Shown: positions 16,081 through 22,835 of the stretch, in pieces
Layout of the letters: the number at the start of each line of letters is the position of its first letter
Position numbering within the stretch: the stretch's first letter is position 1
IMG/VR virus record: IMGVR_UViG_3300031576_000113
Coordinates: 1 to 43,615 of that record
Strand: one strand, 5' to 3'
DNA: 43,615 nt
Source: a virus
Position numbers and translations under genes: made by a program
The notes under the pieces: model-generated
Database searches by the model: none
Seen by the model: the letters and a program-made list of their open reading frames with translations, nothing else
What the model was told of the DNA's origin: nothing

Positions 16081-17037
16081 ATGGCTGCACCAGCAGGAGC
16101 AATCCAGACCTATCAAGTAGGCTTTTGGCCCTCGGTCACTGCACCTACGCACGAGGACTTGATGGACATCTGCACCATCTTGGACTCGTATCAGACTCCA
16201 CTTTGGAGCACCTCTCCGAAGGTCAGAGCCAAGGACGTGATCCACAGTTGGACCGTGGACACGCTGGGTGCTACGGCCACGGCGGGGGCCATTGATGGCG
16301 ACGACTTCACCGCGACCGCGACGGCTTCCACGCCGACCCGGCTGGTGAACGTCTGTCAGACCTTTGATGGCGAAGTGGTGGTCTCGGACCGCGAGCGCGA
16401 GAGTAACGTGGCTGGCATCCGGGACATGTACGAACACCAGGTGATGAAGCGGTTCAAGGAGATCGCTCGTAACGCCGAGGCGCGGTTCTTCGCCACCACC
16501 ATCGCCGTAAGTTCTTCGGCCACCGGTGATGGCGCGAACGCTTCGCGGCTCAAGAGCTTCCTGGGCTTCGGCATCATCACCGCTGCGTCGGCTTCGGGCG
16601 GCGTGACTACCGCAGACATCGTCACGCTCTCGGAGAGCCTGTTCAACCAGGGTGCCGAGCCGGACTCGATCTGGTTCGCGCCCGCATCGAAGCGTCAGTT
16701 CGTCAACGCCACCATCTCTGCAGGCTCGGGAAACGTCAGGAACATCGCCGCGACCGACCAGAAGCTGGTGGCTAACGTGGACGTGTTCGAGACCCCGTTC
16801 AACCAGCTGTACGCCATCATCACCGACCGCTTCATCCCGCTTTCGACCAACTCGGCCTCCGGGGCCTACTACATCGGAGACCGCAGCATGGCCAAGATCG
16901 CGGTGTGGCGTCCGCCCCAGCATAAGCCGATGGGCAAGAACGGCGATCACACCAGGGGCCTCGTGCTCATGGACGTAACGCTTCAGCTCGATCACCCAAG
17001 TGCTTGGGCTGCAATGACGGGTGTTACGAATGGGTAA
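16081..17037 (+). CDS. Major capsid protein (SU10-like, DUF5309)
   Basis: 318 residues. The N-terminus (TYQVGFWPSVTAPTHEDLMDI), the central VNVCQTFDGEVVVSDRERES and the C-terminal AVWRPPQHKPMGKNGDH match the layout of SU10-like capsid proteins, which have the HK97 fold without an obvious protease-cleaved delta domain. It forms the icosahedral shell. Likely the most abundant protein of the virion and a candidate target of the glycosyltransferases nearby. Confidence 0.85.
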   Translation: MAAPAGAIQTYQVGFWPSVTAPTHEDLMDICTILDSYQTPLWSTSPKVRAKDVIHSWTVDTLGATATAGAIDGDDFTATATASTPTRLVNVCQTFDGEVVVSDRERESNVAGIRDMYEHQVMKRFKEIARNAEARFFATTIAVSSSATGDGANASRLKSFLGFGIITAASASGGVTTADIVTLSESLFNQGAEPDSIWFAPASKRQFVNATISAGSGNVRNIAATDQKLVANVDVFETPFNQLYAIITDRFIPLSTNSASGAYYIGDRSMAKIAVWRPPQHKPMGKNGDHTRGLVLMDVTLQLDHPSAWAAMTGVTNG

Positions 17038-17046
17038 CGCTCGGCC

Positions 17047-17075
17047 TTGAAGTATAACGACTTACGTGATAGACT
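17047..17075 (+). promoter_or_regulatory. Possible promoter after the capsid gene
   Basis: TTGAAG (17047-17052), a 17-base spacer, then TAGACT (17070-17075). It is a moderate match to a sigma-70-type promoter and could drive the HNH gene at 17123 or the genes downstream. Confidence 0.35.
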
Positions 17076-17107
17076 GCGTGCGGGTACCCAATCTACACCA
17101 CGCAGTC
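17072..17107 (+). terminator. 9-bp hairpin between capsid and HNH genes
   Basis: GACTGCGTG (17072-17080) and CACGCAGTC (17099-17107) are perfect inverted repeats with an 18-base loop, ending five bases before the GGAGG at 17112. No T-run follows. It may attenuate transcription after the highly expressed capsid gene or regulate the HNH gene. Confidence 0.4.
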
Positions 17108-17122
17108 GTCACGGAGGTTGTT

Positions 17123-17614
17123 GTGCCGAAGAAGCTTGGCGACAAGTATGACAGATGGAACATCGAACTCGCACGGATGGATAAGGTGGATGGTTGTTGG
17201 ATCTGGAAGGGGACAAGAGCGCCAAATGGGTATGGCCGGTTTTTTGTGGGACGGTTCGACCATCAGGTGCGATGGATGCCAGCTCATCGTTTCTCCTGGG
17301 ACTACCATCATGGGCCGATCCCGCTGGGTCTGTGTGTCTGTCATACGTGCGATCAAAAGCTTTGCATTAACCCTGCCCACCTGTTTATCGGGACTCACGG
17401 CGAGAACATGCGAGATCGAAACGAGAAGCGTCGTCAGGCCAGGGGAGAGGGGCATGGAGTTGCCAAGCTGGACGACCTGACGGTCCAGTGGATTCGCTCG
17501 CAGCATCGTAGCGGGCGAGGCCACAAGAGAATCGCCAGAGACCTCGGGGTGAACAAGTCAACGGTTGCCAGGGTGTTGAAAGGCGAAACCTGGAAGCACG
17601 TCAAGGAGGCATGA
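17123..17614 (+). CDS. HNH homing endonuclease (HNH_3 type)
   Basis: 163 residues from a GTG; GGAGG at 17112-17116 decides the start. CWIWKGTRAPNGYGRF, HRFSWDYHHGPIP, the HNH core CHTCDQKLCINPAHLFIGT and the tail VQWIRSQHRSGRGHKRIARDLGVNKSTVARVL (HTH) are all present, so it looks intact. It lies between the capsid gene and the next small virion gene. Confidence 0.9.
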   Translation: MPKKLGDKYDRWNIELARMDKVDGCWIWKGTRAPNGYGRFFVGRFDHQVRWMPAHRFSWDYHHGPIPLGLCVCHTCDQKLCINPAHLFIGTHGENMRDRNEKRRQARGEGHGVAKLDDLTVQWIRSQHRSGRGHKRIARDLGVNKSTVARVLKGETWKHVKEA

Positions 17615-17615
17615 G

Positions 17616-17900
17616 ATGCAGGGTGACCAAGTTCGAGCTCTAAGAATCCTCGCCGAAGCAAAGGGCTGGGACCCCAGCAAGATCGACGGCAAGCCGATCG
17701 AGGTGGGGCTGACGATCAGGAAGCCGAATAGCACGGGCGACGTGTCGCTGAGCCCGTTCCCGGGACCTCCGGGCGACGCGGCCACTTACGACAACCCGGA
17801 GATGTCCTCGGCGGTGACTTGGTCCGATCCGGGAGAGCAGACCAACGCCGACCGGCGCACCAAGAACGCCAACCCGGTCGCAGGCATGCCGGGGGCCTGA
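17616..17900 (+). CDS. Small Pro/Asp-rich protein
   Basis: 94 residues, starting right after the HNH stop with an AAGGAGG ahead. The first part (residues 1-35) looks folded (LRILAEAKGWDPSKIDGKPIEV); the rest is Pro/Gly/Asp-rich and probably disordered. Unknown; the position after capsid suggests a virion component. Confidence 0.6.
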   Translation: MQGDQVRALRILAEAKGWDPSKIDGKPIEVGLTIRKPNSTGDVSLSPFPGPPGDAATYDNPEMSSAVTWSDPGEQTNADRRTKNANPVAGMPGA

Positions 17901-17912
17901 TGAGCTTCTTCT

Positions 17913-18284
17913 ATGGCTAGGCCACGGGAACCGTTGGCGGGCAGGTTTTGGGCCAAGGTTCAAATGATCCCGTTTCATCCGTGCTGGGAATGGGCCGGCT
18001 CGCAGGGCAACGGCTATGGGCAAATCGGCGCTGGCGGTGGTGAGGCTGGATCGATTGGCGCACACCGAGCATCGTGGCTGATTCACCACGGTCCAATCCC
18101 GGATGGGGTGTTCGTTCTGCATCGGTGCGACAACAAGACCTGTGTTAACCCAGACCACCTATTTCTGGGGACGCCCGGTGACAATATGCGGGACAAGGTG
18201 GCCAAGGGCAGGCACAACTCGCCGCGCGGCGAACGGCATTGGAGAACGCGGCGCAGGATGGAGGATCAATGTCTTTCTTTGTAG
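17913..18284 (+). CDS. HNH endonuclease, C-terminally truncated
   Basis: 123 residues. The N-terminal CWEWAGSQGNGYG, HRASWLIHHGPIP and HNH core LHRCDNKTCVNPDHLFLGT are intact, but the protein ends shortly after GERHWRT and lacks the HTH tail seen in the sister genes. It runs 16 bases into the start of the next gene. Probably a decaying copy that has lost its DNA-recognition tail, though the nuclease core could still be active. Confidence 0.8.
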   Translation: MARPREPLAGRFWAKVQMIPFHPCWEWAGSQGNGYGQIGAGGGEAGSIGAHRASWLIHHGPIPDGVFVLHRCDNKTCVNPDHLFLGTPGDNMRDKVAKGRHNSPRGERHWRTRRRMEDQCLSL

Positions 18285-18622
18285 GCCGCAACCTGGCGCT
18301 GGCAGACGAGTTACTGGACTCGGACATGCTGATGAAGGCCGACCCCGACCTTTATGGGCCGAGGTTCGACGCTATCAAGGAACTCCGGGACCAGGACGAC
18401 GGCACCGGCTATAAGGGGCACGAGTTCCGCCGCGTTGCGAGCTTGGTCAACGTTCCTTTGGCCAATATCGCCGGCATCCTGGAGCCCGAGTGGATGAAAA
18501 ACAAACGCGCTTTTTATGCGTGGCTGGACCGAGGCGAGAATCGAAGGTATGTAACGTATGATCGTCGCAAGGGCAAGAAGCGGTCTGACATGGTGACGTT
18601 CCAGGACGGACGCGAAGTGTGA
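18269..18622 (+). CDS. Hypothetical virion-module protein
   Basis: 117 residues; GGAGG at 18260-18264 sets the start. Contents: an early helical part, a YKGHEFRRVASLVNVPL segment and a basic C-terminal region (RKGKKR). No family recognised. Its start lies inside the end of the truncated HNH gene and its stop overlaps the next HNH start, so homing genes flank it on both sides. Confidence 0.65.
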   Translation: MSFFVGRNLALADELLDSDMLMKADPDLYGPRFDAIKELRDQDDGTGYKGHEFRRVASLVNVPLANIAGILEPEWMKNKRAFYAWLDRGENRRYVTYDRRKGKKRSDMVTFQDGREV

Positions 18623-19077
18623 CCACGATCGATCGATTCTGGAAAAGGGTTCGCAAGACCGAGTCGTGCTGGATTTGGACTGGAACGGCGACCCGGAAAG
18701 GCTACGGGACCTTCTATCTATGGCAGAACGTGCCGATCCGTAGTCATCGGTTCTCGTGGATGATTCACTTCGGAGACGTTCCCGAGGAATCGCTGGTTTG
18801 CCATCACTGCGACAATCGACTCTGTGTTAGGCCGGACCATCTGTTTGTTGGATCGCATCTCGATAACCAGCGCGACAAGGTTGAGAAGCGGCGTCATGCT
18901 CGTGGTTCCAGGATTGCGAATGCGAAGTTGGACAACGATCGTGCGCGGGCCATTCTCAAGCGGATCTTTCATGGCGACTCTCATTCGCGGATTGCCAGGG
19001 ATTTTGGTGTAAGTGCGTCAACCGTGTCGCTCATTTCGCGTGGCAAGCGATGGGCGCACGTCTTTGAGGAGGTGTGA
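18619..19077 (+). CDS. HNH homing endonuclease (HNH_3 type)
   Basis: 152 residues from a GTG overlapping the previous stop. CWIWTGTATRKGYGTF, HRFSWMIHFGDVP, HNH core CHHCDNRLCVRPDHLFVGS and the HTH tail RIARDFGVSASTVSLISRG are complete. The last bases carry the GAGGAGG used by the next gene. Confidence 0.9.
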   Translation: MTTIDRFWKRVRKTESCWIWTGTATRKGYGTFYLWQNVPIRSHRFSWMIHFGDVPEESLVCHHCDNRLCVRPDHLFVGSHLDNQRDKVEKRRHARGSRIANAKLDNDRARAILKRIFHGDSHSRIARDFGVSASTVSLISRGKRWAHVFEEV

Positions 19078-19078
19078 C

Positions 19079-19366
19079 ATGGGAGTCAAGATGTCCGGTG
19101 GATCAAGCGGCAACCGGTTCGACTCGCTGGCGAAGTCTCCAGGACACGACAGCCAGCCGATCGAGGACACCGCCAACAACTCAGGCATGGTTCCGGGGGT
19201 GAGCTTCCCCAGCCAGAACACCGGCAACCGCGAAGGGCCGTTTCCCTGTGATGTTCCCGAGGGCGGCAGCAACCCGATCACCGCAGGCGGAGACCCAGGG
19301 GCACATGGTTCCAACGCCGCCCCTGGGGACATCTTTAAGGGCGTGGACGAGACTCCGGGTCTGTGA
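19079..19366 (+). CDS. Gly/Pro/Asn-rich protein
   Basis: 95 residues, almost entirely low-complexity and rich in Gly, Pro, Ser and Asn, probably disordered. GAGGAGG precedes the ATG. Such proteins near capsid genes are often decoration or linker proteins, but nothing here proves it. Coupled to the next gene by TGATG. Confidence 0.6.
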   Translation: MGVKMSGGSSGNRFDSLAKSPGHDSQPIEDTANNSGMVPGVSFPSQNTGNREGPFPCDVPEGGSNPITAGGDPGAHGSNAAPGDIFKGVDETPGL

Positions 19367-19593
19367 TGGCTAGGCCAGCGCCAAAGAGGCGTGGTGTCAC
19401 CGGGAGGGCGGGAGGGTATGCCGCCGACGTAGACACCGCAGGCATGGACCCGGCCATGATCGCTCAGTTGACCGGGACCAGGGCCAACAAGGTGGAGTCT
19501 GACTACATCAAGGGAACCGGCAGGAAGTCTGCGGTGGAAGCCGTCAAACGCGCCAGAAGGGCAAACAAACAACCACCGCTCATGGAGGGCTAG
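19366..19593 (+). CDS. Small basic hypothetical protein
   Basis: 75 residues, starting on the previous stop. Arg-rich N-terminus, a central acidic helix (DPAMIAQLTGTRANKVESDYI) and a Lys/Arg-rich end. Unknown. Its stop is shared with the GTG of an HNH gene. Confidence 0.6.
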   Translation: MARPAPKRRGVTGRAGGYAADVDTAGMDPAMIAQLTGTRANKVESDYIKGTGRKSAVEAVKRARRANKQPPLMEG

Positions 19594-20066
19594 TGCGCGG
19601 GTCGATGACGGATCGGTTCTGGTCTAGGGTGACCAAGATCGATACCTGCTGGTTGTGGCAGGGAAAGCCCATGAAGGTTGGTTATGGGTACATTTCCGAC
19701 GAGAGCGGCAAGGATTCTTACGCCCATCGGGTTTCTTGGATCATGCATAACGGTCCGATCCCCGCTGGGTCTTGCGTGCTCCACAAATGCGACGTGCGCT
19801 TGTGTGTAAATCCTGAACACCTGTTCCTCGGCACGCGGACCGATAACCAGCAGGACGCCGCCAACAAGGGCAGGCTGCCGCACGGAGAGAAGCACTGGAA
19901 CACAAAACTTTCAGATGACGACGTGTTGGGGATCATCGACTACGTTAAGGATGGAATCAGTCATTCTCGAACCGCCAAGATGTTTGGCGTATGTCGTCAG
20001 ACGGTCGGCTCAATCATGAGCGGGCGTATCCGACGGCGAACCTCTGAGGGGGTGGTGCCTGCTTGA
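19593..20066 (+). CDS. HNH homing endonuclease (HNH_3 type)
   Basis: 157 residues from GTG (ATG at 19605 is an alternative). CWLWQGKPMKVGYGY, HRVSWIMHNGPIP, HNH core LHKCDVRLCVNPEHLFLGT and HTH tail HSRTAKMFGVCRQTVGSIMSG are intact. It ends on the TTGA that starts the frameshifted glycosyltransferase, so it sits between that gene and 19593. Confidence 0.9.
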   Translation: MRGSMTDRFWSRVTKIDTCWLWQGKPMKVGYGYISDESGKDSYAHRVSWIMHNGPIPAGSCVLHKCDVRLCVNPEHLFLGTRTDNQQDAANKGRLPHGEKHWNTKLSDDDVLGIIDYVKDGISHSRTAKMFGVCRQTVGSIMSGRIRRRTSEGVVPA

Positions 20067-20132
20067 GTACGTCTCCGCTTAAGGTGTTTACGGTTTGGCC
20101 GTGGGGGACTACGGCGTCCTTTTTACTATAGG
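20063..20132 (+). other. 5' end of the glycosyltransferase in another frame
   Basis: A TTG overlapping the HNH stop opens a frame encoding MSTSPLKVFTVWPWGTTASF, which ends at TAG (20129-20131) just after a T5 run at 20120-20124. Skipping one T joins it to YYRLGVPLL of the gene below. That reads as a natural beta-strand start of a GT-B enzyme, so the gene is frameshifted here. Confidence 0.7.
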
Positions 20133-21359
20133 TTGGGCGTGCCGCTCTTGACGGCGCGAGACCTGGGGCTTCCGGTGCAGGTGGTGATCGATCGCAACGG
20201 GGTCACGGAAGACCCGCAGAAGCGCATCATGGCGATGTGCGATGCGGATGTCTGCCTGTTCTACCAGCCGGTAGGCGAGAGCGCGATCCAGAACATCCGC
20301 AACATCCAGAGCTTCATCCCTTCCAAACGAGAAGGTACCTGGAAGTGGCCGCCTTCGGTGATCCTGGAGTCGGACGACAACCTGTTCAACGTCAGCCCTC
20401 TAAACCAGGCGTTCAAGACCCTGGGGGTCAAGGACATGAACGGGGAGTTGATTCCGCTCGGGCACCACATCGGGGTGATGCAGGAGGGTGAGCGTCGGGT
20501 GTTGTGGAAGGATGGAGAGAACGGATTCAGCCTGCTGAAGAACCGCCAGCAGATCGCGGCATGGAAGCAACTACTGGAGATGGCCGACGCGGTGACGGTC
20601 AGCACTCCGGCAGTCAAAGAGTCGATCGAGAAGGACGCCACCCCCTACCGCTGCGAGGTATTCCCCAACCTGGTCAGGTTCGGAGACTACGAGCAGGTAG
20701 ACCTCAAGGAGTCGGACAAGATCAACATCCTGTGGCAAGGCGGGATGGCTCACTACGAGGACTGGTACCCTCTAAGAGAAGCCTTGGGCAACATCACCCA
20801 GAAGTACCCGCAGGTCCACTGGACCATCTGGGGGGCGATGTTCCCGTGGGTCAAGGAGCTAGTCCCTGCCCACCGCTACACTTACAAGGCCTGGTGCCAC
20901 TATGAGGAATACAAGCTCAGGCTGGCGATGATCGGGCACGACATCAACCTGGCCCCGTTGTCTGACAACATCTTCAACCGCTGCCGTAGTGCCATCAAGT
21001 TCTACGAGTCGAGTGTCTTGAAGAATCCTGCTGCGACGCTGGCCCAGAACACCGGGGCCTACAAGGCAGAGGTGCAGGACGGAGAGACCGGGCTGCTGTT
21101 CAACGACCCGCAGGAGTTCGAGGACAAGCTGGGTCTCTTGATCGAAAACGAGATCGAGCGCAAGCGGCTGGCTTCCAACGCCAAGGACTGGGTGAACGAC
21201 AACCGCAACGCCATCCACGAAGTCCCCAAGTGGGTGCAGTACTGGGAGAGACTGCGCGAGGAGCGCAAGACCGAGCAGCCGCACCCGACCGACGAACACT
21301 TTTCCGAGATCGAGGCGGAAGCCATGGCGGAGGACTCGCAGCAACTGGTAGGAGTCTAA
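20133..21359 (+). CDS. GT4-like glycosyltransferase (5' frameshifted)
   Basis: 408 residues from TTG in the main frame, but the natural N-terminus lies upstream in another frame (see 20063-20132). The GT-B second domain is clear: INILWQGGMAHYED at about 197-210, then INLAPLSDNIFNRCRSAIKFYE at about 272-293 and KNPAATLAQNTGAYKAEV, followed by GETGLLFNDPQEF, a donor-nucleotide-binding layout of GT4-type enzymes. It lies among capsid and tail genes, away from the main sugar cassette, and may glycosylate virion proteins. Confidence 0.8.
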   Translation: MGVPLLTARDLGLPVQVVIDRNGVTEDPQKRIMAMCDADVCLFYQPVGESAIQNIRNIQSFIPSKREGTWKWPPSVILESDDNLFNVSPLNQAFKTLGVKDMNGELIPLGHHIGVMQEGERRVLWKDGENGFSLLKNRQQIAAWKQLLEMADAVTVSTPAVKESIEKDATPYRCEVFPNLVRFGDYEQVDLKESDKINILWQGGMAHYEDWYPLREALGNITQKYPQVHWTIWGAMFPWVKELVPAHRYTYKAWCHYEEYKLRLAMIGHDINLAPLSDNIFNRCRSAIKFYESSVLKNPAATLAQNTGAYKAEVQDGETGLLFNDPQEFEDKLGLLIENEIERKRLASNAKDWVNDNRNAIHEVPKWVQYWERLREERKTEQPHPTDEHFSEIEAEAMAEDSQQLVGV

Positions 21360-22283
21360 ATGGCCTTGTTCAACCCCTCGACGATCGCCTGGAACTCGGC
21401 AGTCCAGATCGTTGCCGACTCGGCTGGGGTATCTGCCGACTCCGAGATGACCCAGCGCGCCCACCGTTCTCTCAGGGCAGCGTTTCAGTTTCTGGGCGGA
21501 AAGCAGCGTTGGGACTTCCTGAGAGTCGAGGCGGCCCCGATCTCGGTGATCGCTCCGTTTTCTATTACCGGCATCTCTGCTTCGGCGGGGGTAGCTTCCG
21601 CCGCTGCCCCGGCTGGGCACGGCTTCTTGGTTGACGACTACATCTTGGGGTCGGGGCTGATCCAGGGCATGCGGGTCTCGGCCACCGCTGCCGGTGGGAT
21701 CGGTCTGGCCACGGCGATCTCGGGTTTGGCTGCCGGAGTCAACGTCATCACGGCTACCGGGGTGCGGGACTTCTATGACCTGCCCTCGGATACGCGCGGG
21801 ATCTACACCGTCAGGCTGTCTTCCAGCAACAAGCCGCTCCAGTACGCCGGCAGAAGGTTCTACGACCGCACCGTAGCCGACGAAGTGGCGTCGAGCACTC
21901 CGAGTCACTATGACCTGTTCTCTCAAGGGGCCAAGGGAAAGATCCGGCTCTTGCCTCCCCCTGGAGGCGCTGGGGTGCTCCAGATCCGCTATTACAAGCG
22001 TTTCTTCCTGGCCTCGGCTTCCGCCATGACCTCGGCCCTGGACATCCTGGAGGACTACGAGGAAACGCCGATCGCGTGGGCCAAGTGGCATTTCCTGACC
22101 GATAAGGGGGAAGGGAGGAAGGATCAGGCCAACACCTGGCTGTCTCTCTCTCAGGAAGGTCTGAAGTCGATGGTGTCCGAGCAGAGCAACTTGCCGGACG
22201 AGGATCTGGTGATCATGCCTGGATACGTTGGCGGCTGGCCCAACGTCAACGATACCCGCGCTTTGGACTGGAGCTACAGTTGA
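21360..22283 (+). CDS. Head-tail adaptor or connector protein (likely)
   Basis: 307 residues starting directly after the previous stop. Opening helices (STIAWNSAVQIVADS, MTQRAHRSLRAAFQFL) followed by Trp/Phe and beta-rich segments fit a podovirus adaptor (gp4 or gp11-like). The middle has Ala/Gly-rich stretches. Its place after capsid and before the nozzle supports this. Not proved by any single motif. Confidence 0.6.
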   Translation: MALFNPSTIAWNSAVQIVADSAGVSADSEMTQRAHRSLRAAFQFLGGKQRWDFLRVEAAPISVIAPFSITGISASAGVASAAAPAGHGFLVDDYILGSGLIQGMRVSATAAGGIGLATAISGLAAGVNVITATGVRDFYDLPSDTRGIYTVRLSSSNKPLQYAGRRFYDRTVADEVASSTPSHYDLFSQGAKGKIRLLPPPGGAGVLQIRYYKRFFLASASAMTSALDILEDYEETPIAWAKWHFLTDKGEGRKDQANTWLSLSQEGLKSMVSEQSNLPDEDLVIMPGYVGGWPNVNDTRALDWSYS

Positions 22284-22792
22284 ACGCGCCTCCACGTTCT
22301 GTGCAGGACGATTTTGCTGATGGTGGCTTGTATGACGTCAAAACGTTTGGCAATGGCCACCTGTGTCAGTCCACCAGCATGGAGTCGGCGGATTTCTATG
22401 GCCTGACTGGCGGTGAGTTTTGCGGACCTGGATCTCTCGCTGGACGGGCCAACGATACCTTGGCGTCCCTTGCGCCTCATATCGGCAAGGTTGTCTGCGC
22501 AGGTGCCGGTGAAGAGGTGGTCGGTTCTGACGCATGGCGGGTTATCACAGTGGTGACAGACCATGAGACCCGCTGGGATGGGGCCATTGCCCAGTTCCCA
22601 GGCGACTCGGTGAGCGACAAGCCATCTTTGATTCCTCATGAGGCGGCCATAGCCGGAGTTGTTTCGATTCCCGATCCAGAGCCAACATCCTTCGGCCTTA
22701 TGTACCTTAGCCCAGAAACGGCGGACATGTTCTTCTTGGGTAAGTGGAGGCCAGCCACCTCTGCGATTTGGCCCACGGACGCGGTTTGCCAT
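22274..22792 (-). CDS. HNH homing endonuclease on opposite strand
   Basis: 172 residues; the start MANRVRGPNRR is chosen because it places the gene between the two plus-strand genes. CWLWIGNRNNSGYGR, HRVAWELGNGPIP, HNH core CHHCDNPPCVRTDHLFTGT and HTH tail QVAIAKRFDVIQATISKIV are complete. It is the only minus-strand gene in the structural module. A TACAAT -10-like box (22800-22805) lies about 7 bases before the ATG with no Shine-Dalgarno, so a leaderless mRNA is possible. Confidence 0.88.
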   Translation of the reverse strand: MANRVRGPNRRGGWPPLTQEEHVRRFWAKVHKAEGCWLWIGNRNNSGYGRLMRNQRWLVAHRVAWELGNGPIPAGLMVCHHCDNPPCVRTDHLFTGTCADNLADMRRKGRQGIVGPSSERSRSAKLTASQAIEIRRLHAGGLTQVAIAKRFDVIQATISKIVLHRTWRRVQL

Positions 22793-22835
22793 GGGTCTTA
22801 TTGTAGCACGTATTCCCACTACGACTACACATGAT

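Noticed and set aside
15349-16995. 548-residue minus-strand frame opposite scaffold and capsid
   Set aside because: Antisense to two well-supported virion genes, no motif.
20859-22295. 478-residue minus-strand frame
   Set aside because: Antisense to the glycosyltransferase and adaptor genes; no translation signal.
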